From NCBI GenBank assembly GCA_004352715.1, contig SCFE01000041.1, positions 385,650-449,649 of the forward strand: DNA of 64,000 nt. The letters are read 5' to 3'. This stretch comes from Hofstenia miamia. Its lineage: Eukaryota > Xenacoelomorpha > Acoela. Every line of letters begins with the position of its first letter. Positions within the stretch are counted from its first letter, which is position 1. Under the pieces are notes generated by a model. It saw nothing but the letters and a program-made list of their open reading frames with translations, made no database searches and had not been told where the DNA came from. Positions 25,125 through 36,142 of this stretch are shown here, in pieces. The position numbers and the translations under genes are program-made.

Positions 25125-25971
25125 CTATTAGTTGCAGTTGTGTATGTTGAACTTTATAAAAAGAATAACTTCAACTTTCTCTATATTTCTGTGGGAACAG
25201 TTGTGGATTTGTTTAATCTGCTTGTTAGAATACCAATCATATCTGTTGAATTGACGTATACATCACATACTAAGTACTTCAAATACCCCCAGTATTTCTT
25301 TATATGTAGAATCATAAATTCCATTAGGGCGCTCAATCAATTCATATCGCCTCTGATATTGATCATAATTTCCATGGAAAGGGTCATAATCACAAAATTT
25401 CCTTTCTCAAGCAAAGTCGTTCTATCAAATGCCAATCGCTTAATTTTACTAGGAGTCGTTGTTGTTTTGGCAAATTGTGTCCAGTATTTGGTATGCTGAT
25501 GGAGCCTCTTGGGATTTTATGGATTTTAACTCACGATGGGTAATCTATGACTCATCAATTAATTGCGTTTTTGGAATTTTTTCCGTATATATTATTAATC
25601 GAAAACAGACAAATCAGCCAACATTCATAAATCAAAAAAATAAGCTTCTAAATTATTCACTGGAATCGACGTTTACGATTTTTCTTCCAATTATTTTACA
25701 AATAATTACTTACTCTTACATTTACATAATAAAGTCAAGCAGCAGCTTTGTTAACAAAGCTCATAAAAGATTTACGCGAATTTGTTTGATTGGAAGTTTG
25801 GCTTATTTGTTACTTAGCTGTCCTTTGATTTTTGCAAAAGTTGTCGGGATCTTACAATGTAGTCGTGGCATTATTTATCATGCATTTGAAGAGTCCATAT
25901 GCTCGACATGTGTTGATGTCCGTTCTCGAAATACACACTATTGGAGTAACAATGGTTTAAATACGGCTAAA
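25125..25971 (+). pseudogene. Broken rhodopsin-like GPCR exon
   Basis: After a TATAG acceptor the frame LLVAVVYVELYKKNN is the end of TM1. It is followed by TM2 (YISVGTVVDLFNLLVRIPII), TM3 with a MERV motif in place of DRY (SPLILIIISMERVIITKF) and TM4 (LILLGVVVVLANCVQYL). The frame then shifts at about 25485-25499 into an ECL2 with a Cys (YDSSINC), TM5 (FTIFLPIILQIITYSYIYII) and TM6 (ICLIGSLAYLLLSCPLIF). A second shift seems to occur near 25856, and the TM7/NPxxY end is missing because copy 2 of element R12 begins at 25972. Two frameshifts plus an insertion make this a pseudogene, unless the frameshifts are assembly errors beside the gap. Ligand unknown. Confidence 0.78.
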
Positions 25972-26494
25972 GGTGCGTTCAGACGAGAACCTTTTGATGC
26001 GCATCTTTTGATGAAAGTGCGTTCAGACGAGCATCTTTTTGATGTATGCTTTTTTGATGCATCTATCAAAATTTGGGAGCGTTCAGACGAGCGTCTTTTT
26101 CATCTATGCTAATTTGAACGATGTGCGTTCAGACGAGCATTATTTTGATGCACGGCCACTTCTTTATTCAGCAATTAAGTTTAATAGGAATTGTTTTTCT
26201 ATCACTGGGAAGATTATAATCAACACCTCAATTACTGATTCAAAACATTATAATCAAAAACGAATTTGATTGGATGTTTAATTCTATAGATATTGTTATA
26301 CAATATTGCCTAGAATAAGTAGTTAATTACTGATTGTTCAAAAAAACGAAATTATCTTTATAAAGTTCTAGAGTCCGGCGGTATACCAATACTGAAACTA
26401 ATACCGCTATATTATGACAATACCGAAAAATACTGCTAACGTGGTATCTTGCCTAAAATTTTTATCGGTACGTTATTTAAAAGTAAGCTGTGTA
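25972..26494 (+). mobile_element. Non-autonomous element R12, copy 2 (inverted relative to copy 1)
   Basis: Starts CTAAAGGTGCGTTCAGACGAG right inside the GPCR sequence and carries the same four to five GTTCAGACGAG boxes, the same middle and the same AGCGGTAT/ATACCGCT-type end (TCCGGCGGTATACCAATACTG) as 12790-13321, on the opposite strand. It runs into a gap. High similarity of the copies implies recent movement or gene conversion. Confidence 0.8.
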
Positions 26495-27116
26495 NNNNNN
26501 NNNNNNNNNNNNNNNNNNNNNNNNNNNNNNNNNNNNNNNNNNNNNNNNNNNNNNNNNNNNNNNNNNNNNNNNNNNNNNNNNNNNNNNNNNNNNNNNNNNN
26601 NNNNNNNNNNNNNNNNNNNNNNNNNNNNNNNNNNNNNNNNNNNNNNNNNNNNNNNNNNNNNNNNNNNNNNNNNNNNNNNNNNNNNNNNNNNNNNNNNNNN
26701 NNNNNNNNNNNNNNNNNNNNNNNNNNNNNNNNNNNNNNNNNNNNNNNNNNNNNNNNNNNNNNNNNNNNNNNNNNNNNNNNNNNNNNNNNNNNNNNNNNNN
26801 NNNNNNNNNNNNNNNNNNNNNNNNNNNNNNNNNNNNNNNNNNNNNNNNNNNNNNNNNNNNNNNNNNNNNNNNNNNNNNNNNNNNNNNNNNNNNNNNNNNN
26901 NNNNNNNNNNNNNNNNNNNNNNNNNNNNNNNNNNNNNNNNNNNNNNNNNNNNNNNNNNNNNNNNNNNNNNNNNNNNNNNNNNNNNNNNNNNNNNNNNNNN
27001 NNNNNNNNNNNNNNNNNNNNNNNNNNNNNNNNNNNNNNNNNNNNNNNNNNNNNNNNNNNNNNNNNNNNNNNNNNNNNNNNNNNNNNNNNNNNNNNNNNNN
27101 NNNNNNNNNNNNNNNN
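26495..27116. other. Assembly gap (622 N)
   Basis: N-run directly after element R12 copy 2. Confidence 0.99.
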
Positions 27117-27125
27117 TTTTTAGAA

Positions 27126-27128
<3 letters not shown>

Positions 27129-27159
<31 letters not shown>
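27129..27159. repeat. (TA)n microsatellite
   Basis: About 30 bp of alternating TA, twelve bases after a gap. Confidence 0.95.
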
Positions 27160-27164
<5 letters not shown>

Positions 27165-27659
27165 TCTAAAAATTACTGAGATGCACTGATATGAACACAG
27201 CACACGTTGAACTTTTTCGATTCTAAAAAATCATCGTCAGAACAAAATTGCTGCAATATAAATGTACAATAAAATACATGGGCTTCTAGTGTACATTAAA
27301 ACTATAAATATGCAAACACTTAAAATATTTTTAGGATTTTCCTTTTTAGTTGATTATTAATTAATTACTTTTTACTTTTGTTCTTAATGTAAAGATCCTC
27401 TATTATTTTTAATTCCTTGGTTCTTTTCAAAATTTTTTGCAGTTTGTAATATGCAATATAAGTTATATGCAAGGAACATATTTACAAATATAAACATATT
27501 TACAAAACTACAAACTACACTATGTACAATAAAAAAATTAAAATGAACACATATAAAATTATTAGTAAATCAACACATTAAAATATTGTTTAAAAAAAGA
27601 AATGCTGCGATAAGCTGTTTTGCCATGTATTTAGACGCTTACTACTACCTAGAATTTTT

Positions 27660-27901
27660 TGATGTGAAAGTAGATTTTGTTTTAGCTTATTTTAAATATG
27701 ATTAGTATTTTGGCAGTTCTAATTTCATCAGGAAATGAATTCCAGCTGTTGCATGTGACTACTGAGAAGGATTTACTCCATGGCAAGCACCTAATTTTGC
27801 TGTTATTTATGTATTTATTTGCACGCTTATTTATTATGTAAAAGGTATTAAGAAAATCGAGTGAATTGGTTAACTTGTAATTGTGTTTGTACACAATGAC
27901 A
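27660..27901 (-). pseudogene. 3' end of a LINE (CR1/Jockey-like) ORF2
   Basis: The minus-strand frame ends KSFSVVTCNSWNSFPDEIRT followed by FKIS, the typical C-terminus of CR1/L2/Jockey-type LINE reverse-transcriptase proteins (WNsLPdeIR...FK). The rest of the element is in the 1000-N gap to the right. It ends in AT-rich DNA without an obvious poly-A. Confidence 0.65.
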
Positions 27902-28901
27902 NNNNNNNNNNNNNNNNNNNNNNNNNNNNNNNNNNNNNNNNNNNNNNNNNNNNNNNNNNNNNNNNNNNNNNNNNNNNNNNNNNNNNNNNNNNNNNNNNNN
28001 NNNNNNNNNNNNNNNNNNNNNNNNNNNNNNNNNNNNNNNNNNNNNNNNNNNNNNNNNNNNNNNNNNNNNNNNNNNNNNNNNNNNNNNNNNNNNNNNNNNN
28101 NNNNNNNNNNNNNNNNNNNNNNNNNNNNNNNNNNNNNNNNNNNNNNNNNNNNNNNNNNNNNNNNNNNNNNNNNNNNNNNNNNNNNNNNNNNNNNNNNNNN
28201 NNNNNNNNNNNNNNNNNNNNNNNNNNNNNNNNNNNNNNNNNNNNNNNNNNNNNNNNNNNNNNNNNNNNNNNNNNNNNNNNNNNNNNNNNNNNNNNNNNNN
28301 NNNNNNNNNNNNNNNNNNNNNNNNNNNNNNNNNNNNNNNNNNNNNNNNNNNNNNNNNNNNNNNNNNNNNNNNNNNNNNNNNNNNNNNNNNNNNNNNNNNN
28401 NNNNNNNNNNNNNNNNNNNNNNNNNNNNNNNNNNNNNNNNNNNNNNNNNNNNNNNNNNNNNNNNNNNNNNNNNNNNNNNNNNNNNNNNNNNNNNNNNNNN
28501 NNNNNNNNNNNNNNNNNNNNNNNNNNNNNNNNNNNNNNNNNNNNNNNNNNNNNNNNNNNNNNNNNNNNNNNNNNNNNNNNNNNNNNNNNNNNNNNNNNNN
28601 NNNNNNNNNNNNNNNNNNNNNNNNNNNNNNNNNNNNNNNNNNNNNNNNNNNNNNNNNNNNNNNNNNNNNNNNNNNNNNNNNNNNNNNNNNNNNNNNNNNN
28701 NNNNNNNNNNNNNNNNNNNNNNNNNNNNNNNNNNNNNNNNNNNNNNNNNNNNNNNNNNNNNNNNNNNNNNNNNNNNNNNNNNNNNNNNNNNNNNNNNNNN
28801 NNNNNNNNNNNNNNNNNNNNNNNNNNNNNNNNNNNNNNNNNNNNNNNNNNNNNNNNNNNNNNNNNNNNNNNNNNNNNNNNNNNNNNNNNNNNNNNNNNNN
28901 N
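27902..28901. other. Assembly gap (1000 N)
   Basis: Round-number N-run separating the LINE tail from the minus-strand LTR. Confidence 0.99.
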
Positions 28902-29109
28902 GGAATGCTTGCTGAGTGTTGCACGTGCTTCTACCACAAGACAAGCATTCTACAATATATATATGAACAAAAACTGTTAATCTAAAAAACAATTGCATAC
29001 CATTGTCTATATGAGTAAGTAACAGACCAGTTTCCTTTGATTATCTGCAATTGGCAGTCATTGTTGAAATTGAATAATTTGGAATGATGATGATGGCATT
29101 TATGCTACA
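28902..29109 (-). mobile_element. Minus-strand LTR start after ORF-X copy 1
   Basis: On the minus strand a G-rich tract (TTTTGGGGGCA, 29120-29110) is followed directly by TGTAGCATAAATGCC. This is the layout of a polypurine tract and 3' LTR start, and the opening TGTAGCATAA matches LTR3 (35335). The LTR body differs from the plus-strand LTRs and is lost in the gap. Confidence 0.5.
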
Positions 29110-30750
29110 TGCCCCCAAAACTGGGATAATTTACTCCATGAACTCCACTTTATCTTGTTTGATAAGTGCATGTGCTTGAGATAATGGCAGAGGCCTTTGG
29201 TGGTAATTAACATAGTCATTTTGGTGTCAATATCATAAACATGCTTTTCATCTTCTGTTATTTTGGTTTCTGGATAAAAGAATTGGAAGAAACTAACGAA
29301 AATGGAGTGGTTTTTAGCTTCATCAAGAAACATAGACATATTACTGTTAATGATTTCTTTGGTCATTTGTTCAGGATCTATAATATTTGCATGCATCTTC
29401 ATGATTATTTCTATCTGCTTAGAGATATCATAATAATGAAGTGCCTCTTGTATTAAGTTGCACCAAATTAAGTCAAAAATACCAGAGAAAAGAATCAGAG
29501 TTTTAATGGGTAGCTTGTTGATACTAGTTTTTATGTAATTGATTTTTTCTGCTATCAGTTTGCTATTTTGGTAAATGAGCTTTAGCAGTACATGTCCATC
29601 AGTGTATAGGTGTGATACATTGTTTTCCTTGATTAACTTAGATTTGCTTTGTTTGTATCTATCCAAATTTAGCTCTTTAACAAGATCACCAAGGTTATTG
29701 ATATATTGCTCATTGTCTGTGAGAGGTATAATTACTCTACATTTCTTTTTGTTAATCACATTAACAAGAATTGCTTTGTGGTTCTACAACTGTTTTGCCA
29801 ATTGTTGTTGTCACTCCAGTATTTCTATGGGTATCTGCTGATTTTCATCTTTTTGTATCTAACTGATGTTGAGATTTCATTATAAGAACACTTGGAGTAT
29901 TGCTTATTGTGGTAATTGAAAAATATATCATTCTATAAAACAAGCAGGCATTGCTTTGATTTATTACAGTAAGCATCTCTTGAGTGCATTATATTTTTTG
30001 GTAAGTGGAGCAAAGATATAGACTCACTATCATTGAGAAATTTGGCATAACAGGTAGCATCCCACACCAATTTTTTGACAGTGTCCATGACAATGTGGAC
30101 ATTTCTAGGTGTGATGGCCAATTTATTGCTGATTAGAGTGATGGGCAAGGTTCTCAGCAGCTTCTCCTTATTGATGACATGCTTATAGTAGTTTTCAAAA
30201 TCAGTAGTGCATTTAGTGTTATTTCCTGTTGGTGACATTAGTACAATGTCCTGTACAAGAGCCAGTTCTGGAGTTTGGCAGAGATAGGAAGGATGGCAAT
30301 CTCATGCAATTTGTTCTTGTGTAATTGATTTCTCATTCTGTGCAAAATAGGAAAGAAGAGTGTAGGGTCTTCAGTTAAGTATGTTAAGATGAGCCAGATT
30401 GCTGGCTTAGTATTGTAGTCAGGAGCTTAACCCCCCTTCAAAAAATGCTTGACAGAAGTAACTTTGATCCTGAGCTTCCAAGGATTGTTGCATGTTTCAC
30501 AAAAGTCTTTCAGTGGAGTAATGGTGAGACTGTGATGATGAGTTGATTGAAATAGCTGGCTAGCTTTTGTCTGTTGGGCAATCTGATTTTAATTTGTTCC
30601 AAGTGTTGCTAGCTTTGAAAAATGTGCTGACCAAATGACTGAATGCAAATGATACATGAATATCAGTTAACATTGTTGGTGCTCTTTTATCTGTATCAGT
30701 TTGTAAGATTGTGCTTGCAGCATTTGTCAACCATAATGTAGAGTCACTCA
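29100..30750 (-). pseudogene. ORF-X copy 1: unrecognised protein of an LTR retrotransposon
   Basis: Minus-strand pieces in order (MSDSTLWLTNAASTILQ near 30750; KPAIWLILTYLTEDPTLFF near 30400; ENYYKHVINKEKLLRTLPI near 30170; a 219-codon frame 29759-29100) align in order with copy 2 at 39968-42285. Best-conserved block: NLGDLxxxxNxDxYKQSKS and IKENxxSxLYxDGHVLL. No catalytic motif (DTG, HHCC, YxDD), zinc knuckle, signal peptide or membrane span was seen, so it is neither pol nor an obvious envelope; a capsid-like or accessory role is possible. The ORF ends across a G-tract and LTR-like start, which places it at the 3' end of its element. Stops and frameshifts make it defective, and CG dinucleotides are almost absent. 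On the right it abuts LTR1 at the base. Confidence 0.65.
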
Positions 30751-31190
30751 TGTAACATAATCGTAATCTTAGCATATGTGGTCAAATTGAGAAAAAAGAA
30801 AGAAGAAACCAAGACTGAATATTAAAATAAAATATTAATTGTAAAAACATATGCATAAGATTAATTAGTTATTTTGTAAATTTATAGTGCAGTATTTTTT
30901 ATATTAATTAATTTGGCAAAACGGCACTAGACTAAATCGCTACCGCTAATTAAGGCAGAACTGCGTAATCAGCAGACGAACAGAAATTAAAAACGTTCGA
31001 AATTGTAAACAACTGGAATTAGCAGGTACTAGTTAAATATTTGATTGTTGTTAATTCTTTTACTATAAAAAGTGTGTAGTTGATCATATTGTTGATGAAT
31101 CTAATTTACTGGATTTACTTTGCGTTTTTGTATCAGGTTATTTTACTTAATACAATGGAAAGCTAAACATTCGAGCTCTCGGGTATTCCA
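30751..31190 (+). mobile_element. Copia LTR1 (CpG-retaining)
   Basis: TGTAACATAATC... to about AGCTAAACA/CGGGTATTCCA. It aligns along its whole length with LTR2 (33465) and more weakly with LTR3 (35335). A TATA box (CTATAAAAAG) lies near 31063, about 310 bp in, giving the U3-R-U5 order for plus-strand transcription. It keeps many CG dinucleotides where LTR2 has TG or CA. The exact 3' boundary is uncertain by about 25 bp. Confidence 0.85.
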
Positions 31191-32014
31191 GATGGTGGTT
31201 CACGGATCCAGTTAATGGGTGAAGTGTATAGCCGGTGCTTACCCGAGAGGCTCTTAGGTTAGGTGTAGGAATAGGGGCTTTTACTCGTATTAGCTTTCCT
31301 ATCGTTCGTTGTTCATATTACAACTATTATTACATTATGTTATTACATCTGTTTACATCAAGGAAATTATGGAATCACAAGATCTCTTTGCATTATCTTG
31401 GATGTTGTTTATTACGTATAATTTCTAGTAGACTGACAGACTATCAATTAATCCCTTTTGCTGTGACCGTATTGATTGTTCACATGTATTCCAGGTCAGC
31501 ATGTATCTATTTATATGTAAGGTTATTATATGTACGAACTCATAACAAGCTACTGCATCACGGTTGCGAGATTCCTTTATTAGACAAACTCATTGATAAC
31601 AAGAACAATCAATACATTAAATTAGTAAGGTATCACACATTATCACCATTGTATTCATGCACACTATTCCATTACACTGAGTCATCTAAGTTGTGGTTGG
31701 TGTCTCTATCAATGTGCCAGTATCGTATGGAAATACTCGTTATAGCGTAATTCTTCAATTCCTCTTTTGTGCTTTGTTGCAGGTCAGGTAAGCGCACCCT
31801 GTACTTTGTACCCTCTGTCTCGTGTCTTGGATCTAAAATATCAGTCGTTAGTTTTGTATCAATATCAGTTGATCAGATAATAATATAATTATTTAACGGC
31901 TAAACAAAAGAACAGAAAGAAGAGAGATGGAGAATGGAGTCTGTCACCTACCGTACTCTTAGAGGAGGAAATAATTGTTATAGCAGCTCCTAAATTAGTC
32001 TAATAATTAGCAGT
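31191..32014 (+). mobile_element. Copia 5' leader (element A)
   Basis: Between LTR1 and the short gag-like start. It aligns with the leader after LTR2 (33917-34720): both have AGGTTAGGTGTAGGAATAGG-like, TAGCTTTCCTATC, GATTGTTCACATGTAT and GGTTATTATATGTA words in order. CGs here are TG/CA in the LTR2 leader. The 171-codon frame 31235-31750 is not kept in the homologous leader, so I treat it as non-coding. CCAGATGGTGGTTCACGG just after the LTR may include the primer-binding site. Confidence 0.75.
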
Positions 32015-33300
32015 ATGAAGGTTGGCGAGATTCTACATGGCGACCTTGGTGATGGTCATGCCAAAAAGGCTACAATTCAAGTTGTGCTTCTTGTGATTAT
32101 TGGTGGACAATATAGATATAATAATGTGCATCTATTGATTTCCAAATCATCACTAAGGCAAATGAAAGCACTAATCAATATTGACAAAGATCAAATTTTG
32201 ATTGATAGAAATCATAACTGAAACAGGTCACTATGCACTTCATTTATGTACATGGAGGTGACTTTCATTATGTAAGAGAGATAAACTCAGATTTTTATAT
32301 TCAATCAAAAATGTAACACTTTCAAAGTCACAAATTAATAAGTTACACATTCAGTTTGTTCACCAAAGTGCAGAGAAAATTTTGAAATTTCTTCAGTCAA
32401 TTGGTTTAGATGTTGACAAACCTGTATTAGAGAGAATAAATTTCAACTGTTCTATATGTCTGCAAACAAAAAATGCTAAACTATGTCCTGTGTCACTTTA
32501 CCCCTAGATCAGGATTTCAATTGAATTTTGGGAATAGACTTGGTGTGGTTGGATTTGAGATTTGCAAAGCATAATGGGTATTATGTTCTACATATTACTG
32601 ACCTATTTTCCAGGTTTAGTGTATGTGTTGCATTTCCAGACAAATCATCAAAGTCTGTTGAAACTGCATTTCTTTTCAATTGGGTTATGATGTTTGGCAG
32701 TGGAGATCAATTACTTAGTGATAATAGTGGTGAGTTTATATCTGAAAGCTTTGTTAACTTTTGTGAGAAACTCAATATTGAATTTAATATGAAAGAACCT
32801 TATTCACCTCTTTCTAATTATGTAGCTGTTTAAAGAAACTGTTGTTGAAGAAATAATGGTAGAACCTTCTTCAAGAATTCAAGATGTTCTTAAAGCTTCT
32901 GTATTTGCACAGAACTGCATGCCAAATTGTGAAGGATATTCACCATTTCAGTTGATTTTTGGCCAAAATCCTTGTATCAATTCAGTTATTACAGATGATT
33001 ACCTCACTATTGAAGACTTCACTCTTAGAAAGCTGCATCTCATCATATAAACCTGCTACATTTAGCTCATGAGACTGTTAATCAAGCTGAATATTTATGA
33101 AAGCTTCACAGAACTTTCTGCTGTAAAACATGAAATAGGAGATAAAATAATCTTCTTATCCAGAGATGGGAAATTTTGGTATGGACTTGGTTATGTAACT
33201 GCAGTGTAATCCAGTAAAGGTTAAATGTGGTTGATGTTATATTTGATGTCAACTTAATTCCATTTTAAAGGTTATAGCTGGAAGTTTTTTCTCCTTTTCT
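32015..33300 (+). pseudogene. Copia (GalEa-like) protease-integrase fragment, element A
   Basis: In order: a gag-like start (MKVGEILHGDLGDGHA) shared with element B; a protease C-terminal part (HLLISKSSLRQMKALINIDK, then TGHYALHL in the next frame); an HHCC zinc finger (LHIQFVHQSAEKILK, then NCSICLQTK); the integrase core at 32528-32833 with first Asp in HITDLFSRFSV and second in LLSDNSGEF; NCMPNCEGYSPFQLIFGQNP; and a C-terminal HEIGDKIIFLSRDGKFWYGLG module. The order fits the GalEa type of animal Ty1/copia elements. Capsid and reverse transcriptase are missing; stops and frameshifts make it inactive. An acidic tail (SDENSSVDDKG) runs straight into LTR2 without a polypurine tract. Confidence 0.82.
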
Positions 33301-33464
33301 AACTAACAAAATAGTTTGGGCCAAAAAGCATTAATTACTGGTTCATACTGCATTGATGGCAGTATTTTTTCTAAGTTGTAATTGAGAGTTCCTTACTTGA
33401 TTCACATCCCATCAAAAATGATAGCATTAGTGATGAAAATTCATCAGTGGATGACAAGGGTTCT

Positions 33465-33916
33465 TGTAACATAATCAACATATAATCATGTGTGGTCAAG
33501 ATAAGAGAAGAAGTGGAAAGAAAATAAGACTTCAGTAAAATAATTATTAAATGTAAACACATGATTATTATTAATTATATTATTTGAAAAATCATAAAAG
33601 CAGTATCTTTACATTAATTTACTTGGCAGTACTTTTGGCAAATGGAAAAAGACTGAAATGCAAATGCTAATTAATGCTGATGTGCATAAAACAGCAGACA
33701 AAGAAATTAGAGGGAAAATTAGTAAATACACAACAATATTGATTAGACAGGTACTAGCCAAGTGTTTGATTGTTTATTATTACTAAGTATAAAAAGAGTG
33801 CAGTTGATTTATTTGGTGATGAACAAAATTTACTGGATTTACTTCTTTGTCTTTGTCAGTTTATTTTATTAAATTAAATGCAAAGCTAAACTGTAGAAGC
33901 ACTAGAGTAATCCTGA
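33465..33916 (+). mobile_element. Copia LTR2
   Basis: TGTAACATAATC start, TATA box GTATAAAAAG near 33790, end near AAGCTAAACTGTAG. It aligns end to end with LTR1 but has no CG. It interrupts element A coding sequence rather than following a polypurine tract, and is followed by its own leader. Confidence 0.82.
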
Positions 33917-34720
33917 CAGTGGTCCCCAACTGCAATTAAAGGAAGTCTGGAATTGCAAGCACATACAGCCTTTCAAAAGTGTGGTGCAGCTTGTAGTTGT
34001 TGTTTACGTGATGTGCTTTTAGATTAGGTGTAAGAATTGGGAGTTTTATTTGTTATAGCTTTCCTATCATTCATTGCTAAACAATTATTATTATTATTAT
34101 GATTGTTAGGTTAACCCTCATGATGAAGGCAATCCTTATTAGATCTCATTTTTCTGTGTTATTATATCAATTGCCTTTTAGTAAATTCTCAGCATTGGAC
34201 TAAGTTACAACATTTATTTATTTCTGACCACATTGATTGTTCACATGTATCAAGGGCTTACATGTACATTTATATCTTTAGGGTTATTATATGTAGGGAA
34301 ATATAATAAGCTGAAGCACCATGTTTGCATTACTGCCTTCTTATATTTTAACCACAATAATAACAAGAACAATCAATCCACTAAATTGTTAACAAATTAA
34401 TTACACACATTCACTGAGATAACATTTCCATGCACTGAGTCTACTATTGGTAATTCCTTCGATGTCATCTGAGTGAAGCTGGATTAATTTGCAAAGACCA
34501 ACTATCCTCTAATGCATTGCTTCAGGTTGGGTTGATACCCATTGCACCATCTATCACTCTCAATCTAAATGAACAGTAGTTATCTGAGGCATTAAGTGTA
34601 GATAATGCTATATTAATTAAGTTAAACAGTTAACTATTACACACAGAGAGAGAGGTGTTGGAGTCTGTCATACATTGAATAGTAAATAAACAGGAATTAT
34701 GTTGAGCAAAAGCCTGATTT
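33917..34720 (+). mobile_element. Copia 5' leader (element B)
   Basis: Homologous to the leader at 31191-32014 (for example GATTGTTCACATGTAT at about 34236 and GGGTTATTATATGTAG at about 34280), with CG pairs of the other copy replaced by TG or CA. Confidence 0.75.
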
Positions 34721-35334
34721 AAGTTAAATTTGATGTTGGCAAGATTCTACATTCTCTCAATGCTTATGGTGTTGATGAAAATTCCAACAACAATCATATA
34801 GAAGGAGATTATGCCCAACAACAATTTCCTGTCTGAGATCATTACATTCCTCTTTGTTTTGGAGAACAATATGTACACTATGCTGATGATGTCTTTGATC
34901 CTGCTAAGCTGAATGAGTTGAATAATGGGAAACTGAATGTGGTTTAGAAAGAAGTATCAAATGCTCCAGTAAAAAATATTTATCTACTTAGTACATGTTA
35001 GGTTTTCTCAATGAAAGAAATGCTGGGTGCTGAGAGGCAACCTAATGCTCATCTTGTTGTTTGAGGATATCAAGATAAAGAAGTTCCTAAATATTTCTCT
35101 CCAACATGTTCTAGGCCAGCTGCTCAGACCTTATATTGACTTTCATCTTCTGGTTGGCATGTTTATGTTCTTGATGTTAAGACAGCCTTCCTTCAAAGCA
35201 AGGAACTTGACAATTCTGTTTATATTCAACCACTAAGTGATGCTGATTGTTCCCATAACATGGTATGGTGTTTGTGAACTAGAGTATATGGGCTTCCTGA
35301 TACTTCAAATCTGTGGTACAAAACAGCTACTGAA
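34721..35334 (+). pseudogene. Copia reverse-transcriptase fragment, element B
   Basis: After the gag-like start (VGKILHS, matching VGEILHG of element A) the frame jumps to the start of a Ty1/copia RT: KLNELNNGKLNVV, STCxVFSMKE, then in other frames PNAHLVV, YFSPTCSRPAAQT, LDVKTAFLQSKELDNSVYIQP (split to fit: LDVKTAFLQS and ELDNSVYIQP), and RVYGLPDTSNLWYKTATE. LDVKTAFL carries the first catalytic Asp and YGLxDxxxxWY is the copia signature. The YVDD box and RNase H are absent because LTR3 begins right after KTATE. Protease and integrase are missing. Several stops. Confidence 0.82.
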
Positions 35335-35702
35335 TGTAGCATAATCCCATTAATTAATTAAATCAAGAAGATAAAAATATCAAGGAGGTAAATAAAATAA
35401 TTAATAAGATATGCTAATAATTTTTTATTAATTGTACAGAAAAATACATGTTGCTTATTGATTTAGTTTACACTGAAGCAATATGCAGACAATCTAGGTG
35501 GTTTAAGGAAAATTGAAGCATGAGAGGTACTTGTTCTATGATTGAACATGTTTGTAAAAAATTTTGTATAAATAGTTACTAAAACAAGGATTTGGTTGAT
35601 TAAATAAATTCTTCAGAATTGAACTTATCTTTTATTGGTTTGCTTCATTAAATTAAATGTCAAGCTAAGTATCTTGTGCAAAGTAGCAGTCAGGATACCA
35701 TG
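35335..35702 (+). mobile_element. Copia LTR3 (diverged)
   Basis: Begins TGTAGCATAATCCC, shares the AAATTAAATG.CAAGCTAA end with LTR2, and has a TATA-like GTATAAATAG near 35565. It truncates the RT of element B. What follows (35703-36140) does not clearly match the other leaders. Confidence 0.7.
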
Positions 35703-36142
35703 GCAAGAAAGATTAGGTTTGAGGCCATGTTGAGCTGAGTCCAAATAACTTGATTGCAGTGTGTGTCACTTAAACAGTAATGGTTGATATTAGTTCTAAT
35801 GTTAGTTAGATAAATATGTTTAAAGCTATGGAAAATATTGTGCTAATTAACAAATTAATAGATTTGTTGGGCTAAAAATTGCCAGGAGGATGATTCTGCA
35901 TTGAAATGTGACAGGATGCAAGAATCCTAACATTGAGGAATGTCTAACAATAGTAATATATCAACAAAAATTTAATAAAGATGATTAAGCAGTAAATGAA
36001 ATTAAACTGTGGTGCCATAAAGTTAATTTCAAAGCAAACAGAAATGAGGAAAAAATTAAAGACTGGAAAAAAATTTTTTGGAAACCAAAATCAGAACCTA
36101 AATTCATAGACATTAAGAAAGACTGCTACAGCAGATATAAGA

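Noticed and set aside
24064-28998. Long open frames made mostly of X
   Set aside because: They run through N gaps; the frames are artefacts.
31235-31750. 171-codon open frame after LTR1
   Set aside because: The homologous leader after LTR2 does not keep this frame and the sequence shows no domain, so it is leader DNA.
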